From assembly GCA_031400505.1 (NCBI GenBank), contig JANNPZ010000043.1:62001-126000 (forward strand): DNA of 64,000 nucleotides. Direction: 5' to 3'. Below the pieces are notes generated by a model. The model worked only from the letters and a program-made list of their open reading frames with translations. It did not search any database and was not told the origin of the DNA. Below, piece by piece: positions 1 to 10,482 of the stretch. The translations under genes and the position numbers were made by a program. The DNA is from JAIYDJ01 sp031400505. GTDB lineage: Bacteria > Pseudomonadota > Alphaproteobacteria > Rhodobacterales > Rhodobacteraceae. The first letter of the stretch is position 1, and every line of letters begins with the position of its first letter.

Positions 1-1
1 G

Positions 2-2065
2 CTGGAACGACCCATCGCATTCCCGAACAACGATCGTCCGGGCATTCTTATGGCCTCGGCACTGCAGACCTACCTCAACCGCTTTGGCACGGTGCCGGGG
101 CGGCGGGTGACGCTGTTTGCCAACAACGACAATGCCCGCAGTGTCACGCGCCAGTTGATGGCCGCCGGGGTCTCTGTCGCGGCGATTTTCGACAGCCGCC
201 CGGATGCAAGCGTGCTGGAAGACTGCCCGGTGTATCGGGGGGCCACCGTGACCGACACCAAGGGCCGCCACGGGCTGTCTGCGGTCGATGTGGCGCATGC
301 CGGCGGCATCATCACCGTGCAAACCGACTGCCTTGCAATGTCGGGAGGCTGGAACCCCACGCTGCATCTGACCTGCCACATGAACGGCAAACCGACATGG
401 TCCTCAGGCCTTTCGGCCTTCCTCCCGACCCCGGGTGCTGTGCCCGGCCTGACACCCGCAGGCGCTGCCAATGGCGCGTTTTCAACCCATGCAGCCCTTG
501 CCACCGGCCACGCCGCCGCTGCGGCCGCCCTTGGCGCACTTGGGCGCGCGGCCCCCGATGCGCCGCTGCCAGGGGCCGAAGACGCCCCGTACCGTCTGAC
601 CCCGCTTTGGTCGGTCGATGGCCGCGCCCGCGCCTGGCTCGATTTTGCCAATGACGTTACGACCAAGGACGTCCGTCAGTCGGCGCAGGAAGGCTACCGG
701 TCGGTCGAGCATATGAAGCGCTATACCACCCAAGGCATGGCGCCGGATCAGGGCAAGAATTCCAACATCGGTTCGCTTGCGGTGCTGGCCGATGCGACGG
801 GCCGCGCCATCCCTGAAACCGGCACCACAATCTACCGTCCACCCTACACGCCGGTGTCGATTGCTGCGATGGGCGCGGGGGGGCGGGGCGCAGGGTTTGC
901 CCCGCAGCGCTATCTGACCAGCCATCAGGCGAGCCTTGACCGCAATGCCCCAATGATCGAGGCGGGGCTTTGGTACCGCCCCAGCTATTTCCCCAAACCC
1001 GGCGAGACGTCGTGGCAGCAATCCTGTGCCCGCGAGGTGACCATGGTGCGCACAGCCGTGGGCGTCGCCGACGTCTCGACCCTGGGCAAGATCGACATCC
1101 AAGGGAGTGACGCCGCACGATTCCTCGACCTCGTCTATGCCAACACGTTTTCAACTCTCGATGTGGGCAAAGTCCGCTATGGGCTTATGCTGCGCGAAGA
1201 CGGCCATGTGCTGGATGACGGCACCAGTGCGCGTCTTGGGGCAAACCACTATCTGATGACCACCACGACCGCCGCGGCTGGCCAAGTGATGCGGCATCTG
1301 GACTTTGTGCATCAGGCCTTCTGCGCGTCCTGGGATCTGCGCCTCATCTCGGTCACCGAGTCTTGGGCGCAGTTTGCCATCGCCGGACCGAAAGCCCGCG
1401 TCCTGCTTGCGTCTTTGCTCGACCATGACCCCGCGCTTCCCTTCATGGGTGCCACTGCGGTCAGCATCATGGGCACCCAGGCCCGCCTGTTCCGTATCTC
1501 GTTTTCTGGCGAGGAAGGCTATGAAATCGTCGTGCCCACCTCGCACGGCGAGGCTCTGTTCCGCGACCTTCTCGCCCGCGCCGAAACCCTCGGCGGCGGT
1601 CCCTACGGGATGGAGGCGCTGAACGTCCTGCGTATCGAAAAGGGCTTTATCACGCACGCAGAAATTCATGGCCGCATCACGGCCTATGACATCGGCATGG
1701 AAAAGATGGTCAGCGCCAAGAAAGACTGCATCGGCAAGGCTGCGTCCCAGCGACCCGGACTTACCGGCCCTGAACGGCAACACCTCGTCGGCCTGAAACC
1801 GCTTACCCAGACGCTCATCGGTGCTGGCGCACATCTCTTCGCGCCGACTGCGCGCGCTACACGCGAAAACAGCGAAGGCTATACCACTTCGGTCTGCCAC
1901 TCGCCCACTCTGAACTCTCACCTCGCGCTGGGCTTCTTGCGAAACGGTCGCGCCCGTATCGGTGAACAGGTTCGCCTGGTCGATCATCTGCGCGACACCG
2001 ATGTGCTCTGCCAAATCCAGGCCCCGGTGTTCTTCGACCCCAAAGGAGAGAAACTCCGTGCCTGA
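2..2065 (+). CDS. soxA: Sarcosine oxidase subunit alpha, C-terminal part (5' end outside window)
   Basis: The reading frame is already open at base 2 (it begins LERPIAFPNNDRPGI), so the ATG at 50 is internal and the true start lies left of the window. About 690 residues are present of a family that is usually near 1000. The first part is the FAD/NAD-binding half. From about residue 325 comes the folate-binding GcvT-like domain (GLWYRPSYFPKPGE, then VRTAVGVADVSTLGKIDI), which takes up the methylene group as 5,10-methylene-tetrahydrofolate. The heterotetrameric enzyme converts sarcosine to glycine, formaldehyde equivalents and hydrogen peroxide. The stop overlaps the start of soxG, as expected for a soxBDAG operon read on the plus strand. 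Confidence 0.93.
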   Translation: MERPIAFPNNDRPGILMASALQTYLNRFGTVPGRRVTLFANNDNARSVTRQLMAAGVSVAAIFDSRPDASVLEDCPVYRGATVTDTKGRHGLSAVDVAHAGGIITVQTDCLAMSGGWNPTLHLTCHMNGKPTWSSGLSAFLPTPGAVPGLTPAGAANGAFSTHAALATGHAAAAAALGALGRAAPDAPLPGAEDAPYRLTPLWSVDGRARAWLDFANDVTTKDVRQSAQEGYRSVEHMKRYTTQGMAPDQGKNSNIGSLAVLADATGRAIPETGTTIYRPPYTPVSIAAMGAGGRGAGFAPQRYLTSHQASLDRNAPMIEAGLWYRPSYFPKPGETSWQQSCAREVTMVRTAVGVADVSTLGKIDIQGSDAARFLDLVYANTFSTLDVGKVRYGLMLREDGHVLDDGTSARLGANHYLMTTTTAAAGQVMRHLDFVHQAFCASWDLRLISVTESWAQFAIAGPKARVLLASLLDHDPALPFMGATAVSIMGTQARLFRISFSGEEGYEIVVPTSHGEALFRDLLARAETLGGGPYGMEALNVLRIEKGFITHAEIHGRITAYDIGMEKMVSAKKDCIGKAASQRPGLTGPERQHLVGLKPLTQTLIGAGAHLFAPTARATRENSEGYTTSVCHSPTLNSHLALGFLRNGRARIGEQVRLVDHLRDTDVLCQIQAPVFFDPKGEKLRA

Positions 2066-2573
2066 TCTCATCGCCAAATCCGTGTTGGGTGGCCGCACGA
2101 CAACTCTCGCCAAAACCACTTTGGCCGAGGCGCAGATCGGCCCCCTCACATCGATCGCGCCGTTTCCTGGCCAGACCGGCGCGACAGGCACGGCGTTGGG
2201 CCACCCGTTTCCCAAACCAAACACAACCTCCGGCCCCCTGATGTGGACCGGCCGCGATCAGGCCTTCCTGTTGGGTACACCCCCCGACCTTGCCGGCCTG
2301 GCTGCCACCACCGACCAAACCGGCGGCTGGTGTGCACTGCGCCTGTGCGGCCCACAAGCTGAAGCGGCGCTCTCTCGCCTCGTGCCGCTCGATCTGCGCA
2401 GTGCGGTTTTCCCCCTCGGTACTTGTACCCGCACCACGCTCAACCACATGGCTGCCATCCTGTTGCGCGATACGGACGGCTTTTTGATCCTTACCTTCCG
2501 GTCCATGGCCGAAACCGCCTGGCACGAGATCGAAACCGCGCTGCACGCCCTTGCCGCCCGCGAAGGACTTTGA
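2058..2573 (+). CDS. soxG: Sarcosine oxidase subunit gamma
   Basis: This encodes 171 residues beginning VPDLIAKSVLGGRTTT. The GTG start at 2058 is chosen because AAAGGAGAG (2042-2050) lies at good spacing and the GTG overlaps the soxA stop in translational-coupling style. Upstream in-frame ATGs read out-of-frame soxA sequence. The gamma subunit is the smallest part of heterotetrameric sarcosine oxidase and binds beside the alpha GcvT-like domain. Motifs GGWCALRLCGPQAEAAL and TTLNHMAAILLRDTDGFLIL, and the ending FRSMAETAWHEIETAL, match the family. It is the last gene of the operon; a 548-bp gap follows. Confidence 0.88.
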   Translation: MPDLIAKSVLGGRTTTLAKTTLAEAQIGPLTSIAPFPGQTGATGTALGHPFPKPNTTSGPLMWTGRDQAFLLGTPPDLAGLAATTDQTGGWCALRLCGPQAEAALSRLVPLDLRSAVFPLGTCTRTTLNHMAAILLRDTDGFLILTFRSMAETAWHEIETALHALAAREGL

Positions 2574-3121
2574 CTTCAGACCAACGCCGATGGCGCATTC
2601 GATTTTCTTCCACTCCGTCACCAAACACACGAAGCCCAGCGGCAAAGGGCCGGATACGCCGCCGGTACTGCCCGCGTTTTTGCGGCCGCATATCCGGCCG
2701 AAACGGTGCCACGGGTTTGTGCAAACTCCGGGTGGCCAAAACCCTGCGCCCACTTTGGCAAGGCAGCGGTCCGGAACCCGCGATCGTGGTAGGTGGCGAT
2801 CGCTCCGCCCCGCCGATCAACGATCACGCCTCTGCGCCGCGCAGTTTGCGAGCCTTGGGCAATGTGACACCCATGCGACCAAAATGGACCTGCGACGCGT
2901 CTTCTTGACCTTGCCCGCCATCTGCCCTGCAAGAACCTGCCCCCAACTTCCGCGCAGTCTTTCTTGCAATCAGCGCACGGGTATCTCGTCTGGCAACAAT
3001 GTCTTTAACCCCGCGGGCTCCTTCATCTTGGCTGAAATATCTCGGGGGTCCGGGGGCTGGCCCCCGGTCAGCGGTCGATCACCGACTCGACACGCGCCCG
3101 GCGAAGCCCGATAATCGCCCG
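2574..3121. other. Long intergenic region between soxG and dnaG
   Basis: These 548 bases hold no gene I can support. Open frames cross it on both strands, but the translations are Arg/Pro-rich, have no recognisable motif and no convincing ribosome-binding site, and look like frames kept open by high GC. The right edge carries the CATCTTGG-type repeat with a GC hairpin at 3024-3067. The dnaG promoter must lie here, but I cannot place it with confidence. Confidence 0.5.
3024..3067 (+). repeat. CATCTTGG/AAATATC intergenic repeat with GC hairpin
   Basis: A conserved left part, CATCTTGG-CTG-AAATATC-TC-GGGGG, is followed by the perfect hairpin CCGGGGGCTGGCCCCCGG (3050-3067). The same arrangement recurs inverted at 62250-62315, where the left part reads CATCTTGG-AAA-AATATCC. 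The element ends 54 bases before the dnaG start. The hairpin could act as a terminator or mRNA structure; no T-run follows it on the plus strand. Confidence 0.6.
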
Positions 3122-5038
3122 ATGTCACTTCTCCCCGGCTTTCTGGACGAACTCCGCACCCGCCTGTCCCTCGCCTCGGTCGTTGGCCGCAAGGTGACGT
3201 GGGATATGCGCAAATCCAACATGGGCAAGGGTGACATGTGGGCGCCTTGTCCTTTTCATCAGGAAAAATCCGCCAGCTTTCACGTCGATGATCGCAAGGG
3301 CTACTACTATTGTTTTGGCTGCCACGCCAAAGGCGACGCGGTTACCTTTGTCAAGGAAACTGAAAATGTCGGTTTCATGGACGCGGTCCGAATCCTTGCG
3401 GCCGAGGCAGGGATGCAAATGCCGGCACGCGATCTGCAAGGCACGCAAAAGTCCGACCGGCTTGCGGATCTTTCCCGCGTCATGGAAGAAGCCGTCAACT
3501 TCTACCGTCTGCAGTTAAAGTCGACTGCTGCTGTCGATGCCCGAGCCTACCTTTCCAGACGCAAACTGACGCCCGAGGCGCAAGATCGCTGGCACATCGG
3601 CTATGCCCCCGACGGCCGCCAATCGCTCTACGCCGCCTTGACCGCAAAGGGTATTGCCCCCGGCTTGCTGATTGACGCGGGCCTGTGCGCCAAACCTGAT
3701 GACGGCGGCGCCCCCTATGACCGTTTTCGCGGGCGGATCATCTTTCCGATCCGCGACGGCCGGGGCAGGGCGATAAGCCTTGGGGGTCGCGCGATGGACC
3801 CTGCCGCGCGCGCCAAGTATCTGAATGGGCCCGAGACGGAACTTTTTGACAAGGGCCGCAACCTTTACAACCACGGTCCGGCGCGTGAAGCAGCGGGCAA
3901 AGGCCAGCCGCTTGTGGTCGCCGAAGGCTATATCGACGTGATTGCGCTTTGCGAAGCCGGGTTCAAATCCTCGGTCGCGCCGCTTGGCACGGCTGTAACC
4001 GAGGACCAGCTAAGACTGATGTGGCGCATTCATGACGAGCCGATCATTGCTCTGGACGGCGATCCTGCCGGCACGCGCGCTGCCTTGCGCGTCATCGACC
4101 TGGCGCTGCCGCTGCTTGAAGCCGGCAAGGGCCTGCGCTTTGCCGTCCTGCCTGCCGGGCTGGACCCTGACGACCTGATCAGGACACAAGGCCCCCCCGC
4201 CATGCAGCGTGTGCTGGACGCGGCGCAACCGATGGTTCAGCTGCTTTGGACCCGCGAAACCGAAGGAAAGACCTTCGACAGCCCGGAACGCAAGGCTGCC
4301 CTGGACAAGTCGCTGCGCGCGGCTCTGACCCGGATCGCCGACCCTTCGATCCGCAGCCACTACGAAGAAGATGTCAAACGCCTGCGTTGGGACCTGTTCA
4401 ATTCCAGACGCCGCAGCCCGCAGCCGCGCCGCAAAGGACCCTATGTTGCGCCGCCGGAAAACGCTCGGTCGGTCACCAAGGGTTCTCTCCTCGCGCAAGG
4501 GTCGGGGCCGGTCGGGGAAATCGTGATCGAGGCGGTGATCCTGGCGACGTTGATCACCCATCCGGCCCTCGTCCCACGCTTTCTGACAGCGATAGAGCGT
4601 ATCGAGGTCACGGGAAGCGACCATGCAACCCTGCGCGCGCTGATCCTGACCCATGCCGAGGCGCCTGATCTTGGTGAACGTATCCGTACCGCTGCGCCCG
4701 CAGCCCTTGACGCCTTGCTGTCGCACCCCCACGTCTGCAACGCGCCGGGCGTGCGACAGCCCGAGGACATCGAAAAGGCCATGATGTGCCTTGCACAGGA
4801 CTTGGCAAAGCTTGAGGCAGAGCGCGGTTCACAGCGCGAGATCGCAGACGGAGTAGAAGACATCGCCAACCTTGCAGATGAAGGTTTGACCTGGCGGATC
4901 AGCCAGTCCAATCTGGCCCGCCAGGATGCCGTGGCTTCACGAACCGAAGCCGCCAACGATCTGGGCGAAGACCGCCCGCAAATGCTAAGCCAACTCGACG
5001 CGATCCTAAAAGGGATCTCCAGCAAGAAAAAACTTTGA
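3122..5038 (+). CDS. dnaG: DNA primase DnaG
   Basis: This is a 638-residue primase that makes RNA primers for replication. The N-terminal CHC2 zinc-binding domain is complete (C43, H46, C64, C67, in CPFHQEKSASF and YYYCFGCHAKGD). It is followed by the catalytic core (FRGRIIFPIRDGRGR, then the TOPRIM domain with VVAEGYIDVIAL and DGDPAGTRAALR). The C-terminal third, after the basic linker near residue 450, is the DnaB-interacting helicase-binding region. The start at 3122 is chosen over an in-frame upstream ATG at 2999 because MSLLPGFLDELRTRLSL is the conserved N-terminus. It lies directly upstream of rpoD, the classic macromolecular synthesis order. Confidence 0.97.
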   Translation: MSLLPGFLDELRTRLSLASVVGRKVTWDMRKSNMGKGDMWAPCPFHQEKSASFHVDDRKGYYYCFGCHAKGDAVTFVKETENVGFMDAVRILAAEAGMQMPARDLQGTQKSDRLADLSRVMEEAVNFYRLQLKSTAAVDARAYLSRRKLTPEAQDRWHIGYAPDGRQSLYAALTAKGIAPGLLIDAGLCAKPDDGGAPYDRFRGRIIFPIRDGRGRAISLGGRAMDPAARAKYLNGPETELFDKGRNLYNHGPAREAAGKGQPLVVAEGYIDVIALCEAGFKSSVAPLGTAVTEDQLRLMWRIHDEPIIALDGDPAGTRAALRVIDLALPLLEAGKGLRFAVLPAGLDPDDLIRTQGPPAMQRVLDAAQPMVQLLWTRETEGKTFDSPERKAALDKSLRAALTRIADPSIRSHYEEDVKRLRWDLFNSRRRSPQPRRKGPYVAPPENARSVTKGSLLAQGSGPVGEIVIEAVILATLITHPALVPRFLTAIERIEVTGSDHATLRALILTHAEAPDLGERIRTAAPAALDALLSHPHVCNAPGVRQPEDIEKAMMCLAQDLAKLEAERGSQREIADGVEDIANLADEGLTWRISQSNLARQDAVASRTEAANDLGEDRPQMLSQLDAILKGISSKKKL

Positions 5039-5111
5039 TTCCCACTGCCCTTTCCGCTGATTCGAGCTATTGATTCGGCTCAAGATTTCTGATTCGCTCT
5101 TAGGAGACCCC

Positions 5112-7097
<1,986 letters not shown>

Positions 7098-7152
7098 GCG
7101 GCTTGATGGCGGTGTGGTGCGCATTACCTCTGACGTCCTGGGGGTAGTCGCA

Positions 7153-7431
7153 ATGCGCAACTTTCTGTCCGTCTGCTTTGTCCTGTTGGCCCCCGCCATG
7201 GCGGAGGCCATGGTCTGCCGTGCCGCGCCGATTGTGTTGCGCATTGACGTGCAGAACGCCCAATGTCTGATCGGCGATAAGACTGCCCGGCGTCGCGACA
7301 CGCCGGATGCCGTGGAATGTCTGTTGTCGGACCCGCAGTTGCGTATCATCACGCTCTACCCGGACGGCCGCTTTACCTATGACGATACCGATGATGACAC
7401 TTTTCGGGTGGGGATTTGCACGCCTGACTGA
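7153..7431 (+). CDS. Small secreted protein of unknown function
   Basis: This encodes 92 residues. The N-terminus MRNFLSVCFVLLAPAMAEA is a clear signal peptide with an AxA-like cleavage site, so the mature protein of about 73 residues should be periplasmic. It keeps four cysteines (near MVCRA, AQCLIG, VECLLS and VGICTPD), which fits two disulfides. The start at 7153 is preferred to an upstream in-frame start at 7114 because it places the signal peptide at the N-terminus. I do not recognise the family. It precedes another small secreted protein by 79 bases. Confidence 0.6.
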   Translation: MRNFLSVCFVLLAPAMAEAMVCRAAPIVLRIDVQNAQCLIGDKTARRRDTPDAVECLLSDPQLRIITLYPDGRFTYDDTDDDTFRVGICTPD

Positions 7432-7510
7432 CGGCTCGCAAGATCTTGAGTTTTCCTTCCGGTCCTGCTGTGGGATGGTCACCCAGGGCGTAGATTTTCA
7501 TGGAGACCTC

Positions 7511-7891
7511 ATGCGCGTTCTTCCAATCCTGTTGGCATTTGCCCTCGGAGTGCCCGCACAGGCCTTCGGGACCGAACCCCGGCTTCGTGTGACCCAAGAA
7601 CCGGGTGGCGACTTTACGGTGGGGTACAATTCGCAAGCCGATATCACCGATTACTGGTGTGCGGCTGGCAATTTTGTAACCAACGTTATGGCGCTGCCAG
7701 ACCGGACGCGCGTCTACCGCAAATCGCCGCCGCCGCGCAAAGCCGGGCAAGGCATATCCTTCACGTTGGATGCCAGTCGAAGTGCCGGCGAAACCGGTCT
7801 GTCAACATTCGGCGGTTTGCAAGATGGCAGCATGTCGGCTGGCGGTGCATTTGCGCAGTTCTGCTTCAACTATGTCATCGAAGATTTCTAG
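7511..7891 (+). CDS. Small secreted protein of unknown function
   Basis: This encodes 126 residues starting MRVLPILLAFALGVPAQAFG, a signal peptide, so export to the periplasm is likely. The mature part has two cysteines (DYWCAAGNFV and FAQFCFNYVIE). The start ATG is preceded by TGGAGACC. The frame stays open upstream to 7307, but that overlaps the preceding gene in a different frame. No family is recognised. It is the last gene before a 450-bp gap. Confidence 0.6.
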   Translation: MRVLPILLAFALGVPAQAFGTEPRLRVTQEPGGDFTVGYNSQADITDYWCAAGNFVTNVMALPDRTRVYRKSPPPRKAGQGISFTLDASRSAGETGLSTFGGLQDGSMSAGGAFAQFCFNYVIEDF

Positions 7892-8341
7892 GCGTCCGTG
7901 CGCGCATTGATTCATTTTTCGGACTGGCGATTGCGGTGCCCGTTTCTCTTGGCGACGCTACGATGCCTGTGAACACTGTCCGGGACTGTTGCAGCGAGGC
8001 CACCTTTCCAAACCATTGGCGGGCGGAACTGATCGATCACTGGGTTGCTCTTGGGCAAATTCCGGAAACAAAACGCTACCAAACCTGACGGTGTCCGGAT
8101 CCTTCGCAGGTCGCAGCTTCGACGGAAATCCGGACGCGCGCCTGGGTTTGCATTCGCCGCTGGTGCCAATGATGAAAACTGCCACCCCCTGAGTCCGCCG
8201 CGCCACAGGTTTACCCCCAGATGCAGTGCTAGTAAGAAAGCGCTACCCGATCTCTGCAACATGTAGCTATGTTTGGTGCAGACGCCGGGGGCAAACCCCC
8301 GCACTTGAGGCAGGCACGAAAACACGAAGGGGAGGCACGCC
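7892..8341. other. Intergenic region upstream of nrdR
   Basis: These 450 bases hold no gene I can support. An open frame on the minus strand (7912-8382) runs into nrdR and resembles no family I know. Visible structure includes a GTCCGGAT (8093-8100) / ATCCGGAC (8128-8135) inverted repeat and a GGGGGCAAACCCCC hairpin at about 8287-8300, just upstream of the nrdR ribosome-binding site GGGGAGG. It could contain a small RNA or a relic of a mobile element. Confidence 0.4.
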
Positions 8342-8809
8342 ATGCGCTGCCCATTTTGCGGAAATATCGACACGCAAGTCAAAGACAGCCGCCCGGCCGA
8401 GGATCATGTCTCGATCCGCCGCCGCCGGTTTTGCCCTGCATGTGGCGGGCGCTTTACGACCTATGAACGGGTGCAGTTGCGCGATCTGGTGGTGATCAAA
8501 TCGTCTGGCAAACGCGAGGATTTCGATCGCACAAAGCTGGAACGATCGATCCGCATCGCGATGCAGAAACGTCCCATCGACCCCGACCGCATCGACCAGA
8601 TGATATCAGGCATCGTGCGGCGGCTTGAAAGCCTTGGCGACACCGACATCCCGTCGAAGACGATTGGCGAAATTGTGATGGAAAGCCTCGCCCGGATCGA
8701 CACCGTGGCATATGTCCGGTTTGCCAGCGTCTATCGAAATTTCCAGTCGGCGGATGATTTCGACGGCTTTGTGCAGGAATTGCGCCCATCGGGCCAACCC
8801 GAAGAGTGA
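8342..8809 (+). CDS. nrdR: Transcriptional repressor NrdR
   Basis: This encodes 155 residues, the usual NrdR length. The N-terminal zinc ribbon is MRCPFCGNIDTQV with the second pair in RRFCPACGGRFTTYER. The ATP-cone domain follows (VVIKSSGKREDFDRTKLERSI to about residue 140). NrdR senses ATP/dATP and represses ribonucleotide reductase genes through NrdR boxes. The start follows GGGGAGG at 8330-8336. It overlaps ribD by four bases, the common nrdR-ribD arrangement. Confidence 0.97.
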   Translation: MRCPFCGNIDTQVKDSRPAEDHVSIRRRRFCPACGGRFTTYERVQLRDLVVIKSSGKREDFDRTKLERSIRIAMQKRPIDPDRIDQMISGIVRRLESLGDTDIPSKTIGEIVMESLARIDTVAYVRFASVYRNFQSADDFDGFVQELRPSGQPEE

Positions 8810-9912
8810 CCGACGACGCGCACATGTGCCATGCTCTGGGCCTTGCCGCCCGGGGCCTTGGGCGCACGTGGCCAAATCCGTCGGTCGGCTGCGTGATTGC
8901 CAAAGACGGCCGCATTGTCGGGCGTGGCTGGACCCAACCAGGCGGACGCCCACATGCCGAGACGATGGCCTTGGCTCAGGCGGGCGCTCTGGCTAGGGGC
9001 GGCACGGCCTTTGTCACGCTTGAACCTTGCAGCCATCATGGCCACACGCCGCCTTGTACGGACGCCCTGATTGCCGCCGGGATAGCGCGCGTTGTGACCG
9101 CATTGACTGATCCCGACCCGCGCGTCTGCGGTCGCGGTCACGCGATCCTGCGCACGGCGGGCATTTCGGTGACTGAGCGCATCCTGACCGCAGAGGCTGC
9201 GCGCCTGAATGCAGGGTTTCTAAAGCGCATGACAAAGGGGGTGCCCCTGATCACCCTCAAACTTGCGACAACCCTTGATGGGCGCACCGCCACGAGCAGC
9301 GGGCAGTCCCGCTGGATCACCGGCCCTCAGGCCCGTCGCGCCACCCATGCCCTGCGTCTGACCCATGATGCGGTGATGGTGGGTGCCGGCACCGCCCGTA
9401 CCGATGATCCGGACCTGACCGCGCGCGACCTTGGCGCAACGCATCAACCGGTCCGCATTGTCATCGACCCGCGACTAACGCACCGGCCCGACAGTCGGCT
9501 CGGCCTTGGTGTCCGAAAGGCACCGGTCTGGTTGCTGCACACCGCATCCGCGAGCGCGCAAGCCCGCGCGGATTGGACCTCTGCCGGCGCGACATTGATT
9601 GAAACCCAGGAAACCGCTGACGGGCAAACCGACCTTCACGACGCCCTGACTCGACTTGGCACCTGCGGTCTGACACGCATCCTGTGTGAAGGCGGTGCAA
9701 CGCTTGCTGCGGCGTTGATCCGGGCAAACCTTGTTGACGATGTGATCACCTACACCGCGGGGGCGCTGATCGGCGCGGATGGCCACCCTGCCGTCGGCCC
9801 ACTCATGCTCGACAGGCTTGCAGCGGCGCCTCGCCTGACCCTTCTGTCAACCAGACAGATCGGCCAGGGTACCCAATCGCATTGGACCTTGGCCGACACC
9901 ATCAGCACATAG
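8806..9912 (+). CDS. ribD: Bifunctional riboflavin biosynthesis protein RibD (deaminase/reductase)
   Basis: This 368-residue enzyme performs the second and third steps of riboflavin synthesis: deamination of the diaminopyrimidine product of GTP, then NADPH-dependent reduction. The N-terminal deaminase zinc site is visible as GGRPHAETMAL and VTLEPCSHHGHTPPCTDAL. The C-terminal reductase begins near residue 145 (PLITLKLATTLDGRTAT, later GLTRILCEGGATLAAAL). The GTG start overlaps the nrdR stop (GTGA). No ribE, ribBA or ribH follows; the next gene is convergent, so the rest of the pathway lies elsewhere. Confidence 0.96.
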   Translation: MTDDAHMCHALGLAARGLGRTWPNPSVGCVIAKDGRIVGRGWTQPGGRPHAETMALAQAGALARGGTAFVTLEPCSHHGHTPPCTDALIAAGIARVVTALTDPDPRVCGRGHAILRTAGISVTERILTAEAARLNAGFLKRMTKGVPLITLKLATTLDGRTATSSGQSRWITGPQARRATHALRLTHDAVMVGAGTARTDDPDLTARDLGATHQPVRIVIDPRLTHRPDSRLGLGVRKAPVWLLHTASASAQARADWTSAGATLIETQETADGQTDLHDALTRLGTCGLTRILCEGGATLAAALIRANLVDDVITYTAGALIGADGHPAVGPLMLDRLAAAPRLTLLSTRQIGQGTQSHWTLADTIST

Positions 9913-9989
9913 ATGTCCTCATGGCGCGCTGATGCTGCGCGTCACGGGTTCGACGACAAACAGGCATTGGAGGCCGGCCCCGTTTGCTG

Positions 9990-10418
9990 TCACCAATGCC
10001 CGATGTTGGGCATCGACACCCAAGGCTCTGCCAAAGCCAATGCCCCACCCTTTTGCAGCAACTCGACCGAGATGTTGTCTGGACTGCGCACAAAGGCCAT
10101 CCGTCCATCTTTTGGGGGCCGGTTGATCGTGACGCCATGGGACTGCAGATGCGCGCAGGTTGCATAGATGTCGTCCACCTCGTAGGCCAGATGCCCGAAA
10201 TGCCGTGAATCGCTGGGCAATCCGGTGTCGCCATCCCAGTTGTAGGTCAATTCCACCGGGCATTCCGGTTGTCCGGGCGGACTAAGAAAGACCAGCGTGA
10301 ACCGCCCACCTTCATTGTCATAGCGCCGGGTCTCTTGCAGCCCAAGCAACTGGTAGAACGCAATGGATGCCTCTAGGTCCAGCGCGCGAACCATTGTGTG
10401 AAGATATCGGATCGTCAT
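9990..10418 (-). CDS. gloA: VOC family protein, lactoylglutathione lyase-like (glyoxalase I)
   Basis: This encodes 142 residues of a single glyoxalase-fold domain. Typical segments are YLHTMVRALDLEASIAFY at the start, the metal-ligand region PVELTYNWD, HFGHLAYEVDDIYATC in the middle and FVRSPDNISVELLQKG at the end. Positions fit the two His and two Glu metal ligands of glyoxalase I, which isomerises the methylglyoxal-glutathione hemithioacetal to S-lactoylglutathione. The start at 10418 follows AGGAGGACGGG on the minus strand. It converges with ribD. Confidence 0.85.
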   Translation of the reverse strand: MTIRYLHTMVRALDLEASIAFYQLLGLQETRRYDNEGGRFTLVFLSPPGQPECPVELTYNWDGDTGLPSDSRHFGHLAYEVDDIYATCAHLQSHGVTINRPPKDGRMAFVRSPDNISVELLQKGGALALAEPWVSMPNIGHW

Positions 10419-10482
10419 CCCGTCCTCCTGTATGTGTGCTGGAAGTCTAGCAGACACAGCTGCGAACAACAGGGCAGGGATG

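Noticed and set aside
2551..3114. Plus-strand open frame after soxG
   Set aside because: It overlaps the soxG end, has no ribosome-binding site, shows no motif, and its Arg/Pro/Thr-rich composition suggests chance.
7912..8382. Minus-strand open frame upstream of and into nrdR
   Set aside because: It overlaps the nrdR start, and I could not match it to any family.
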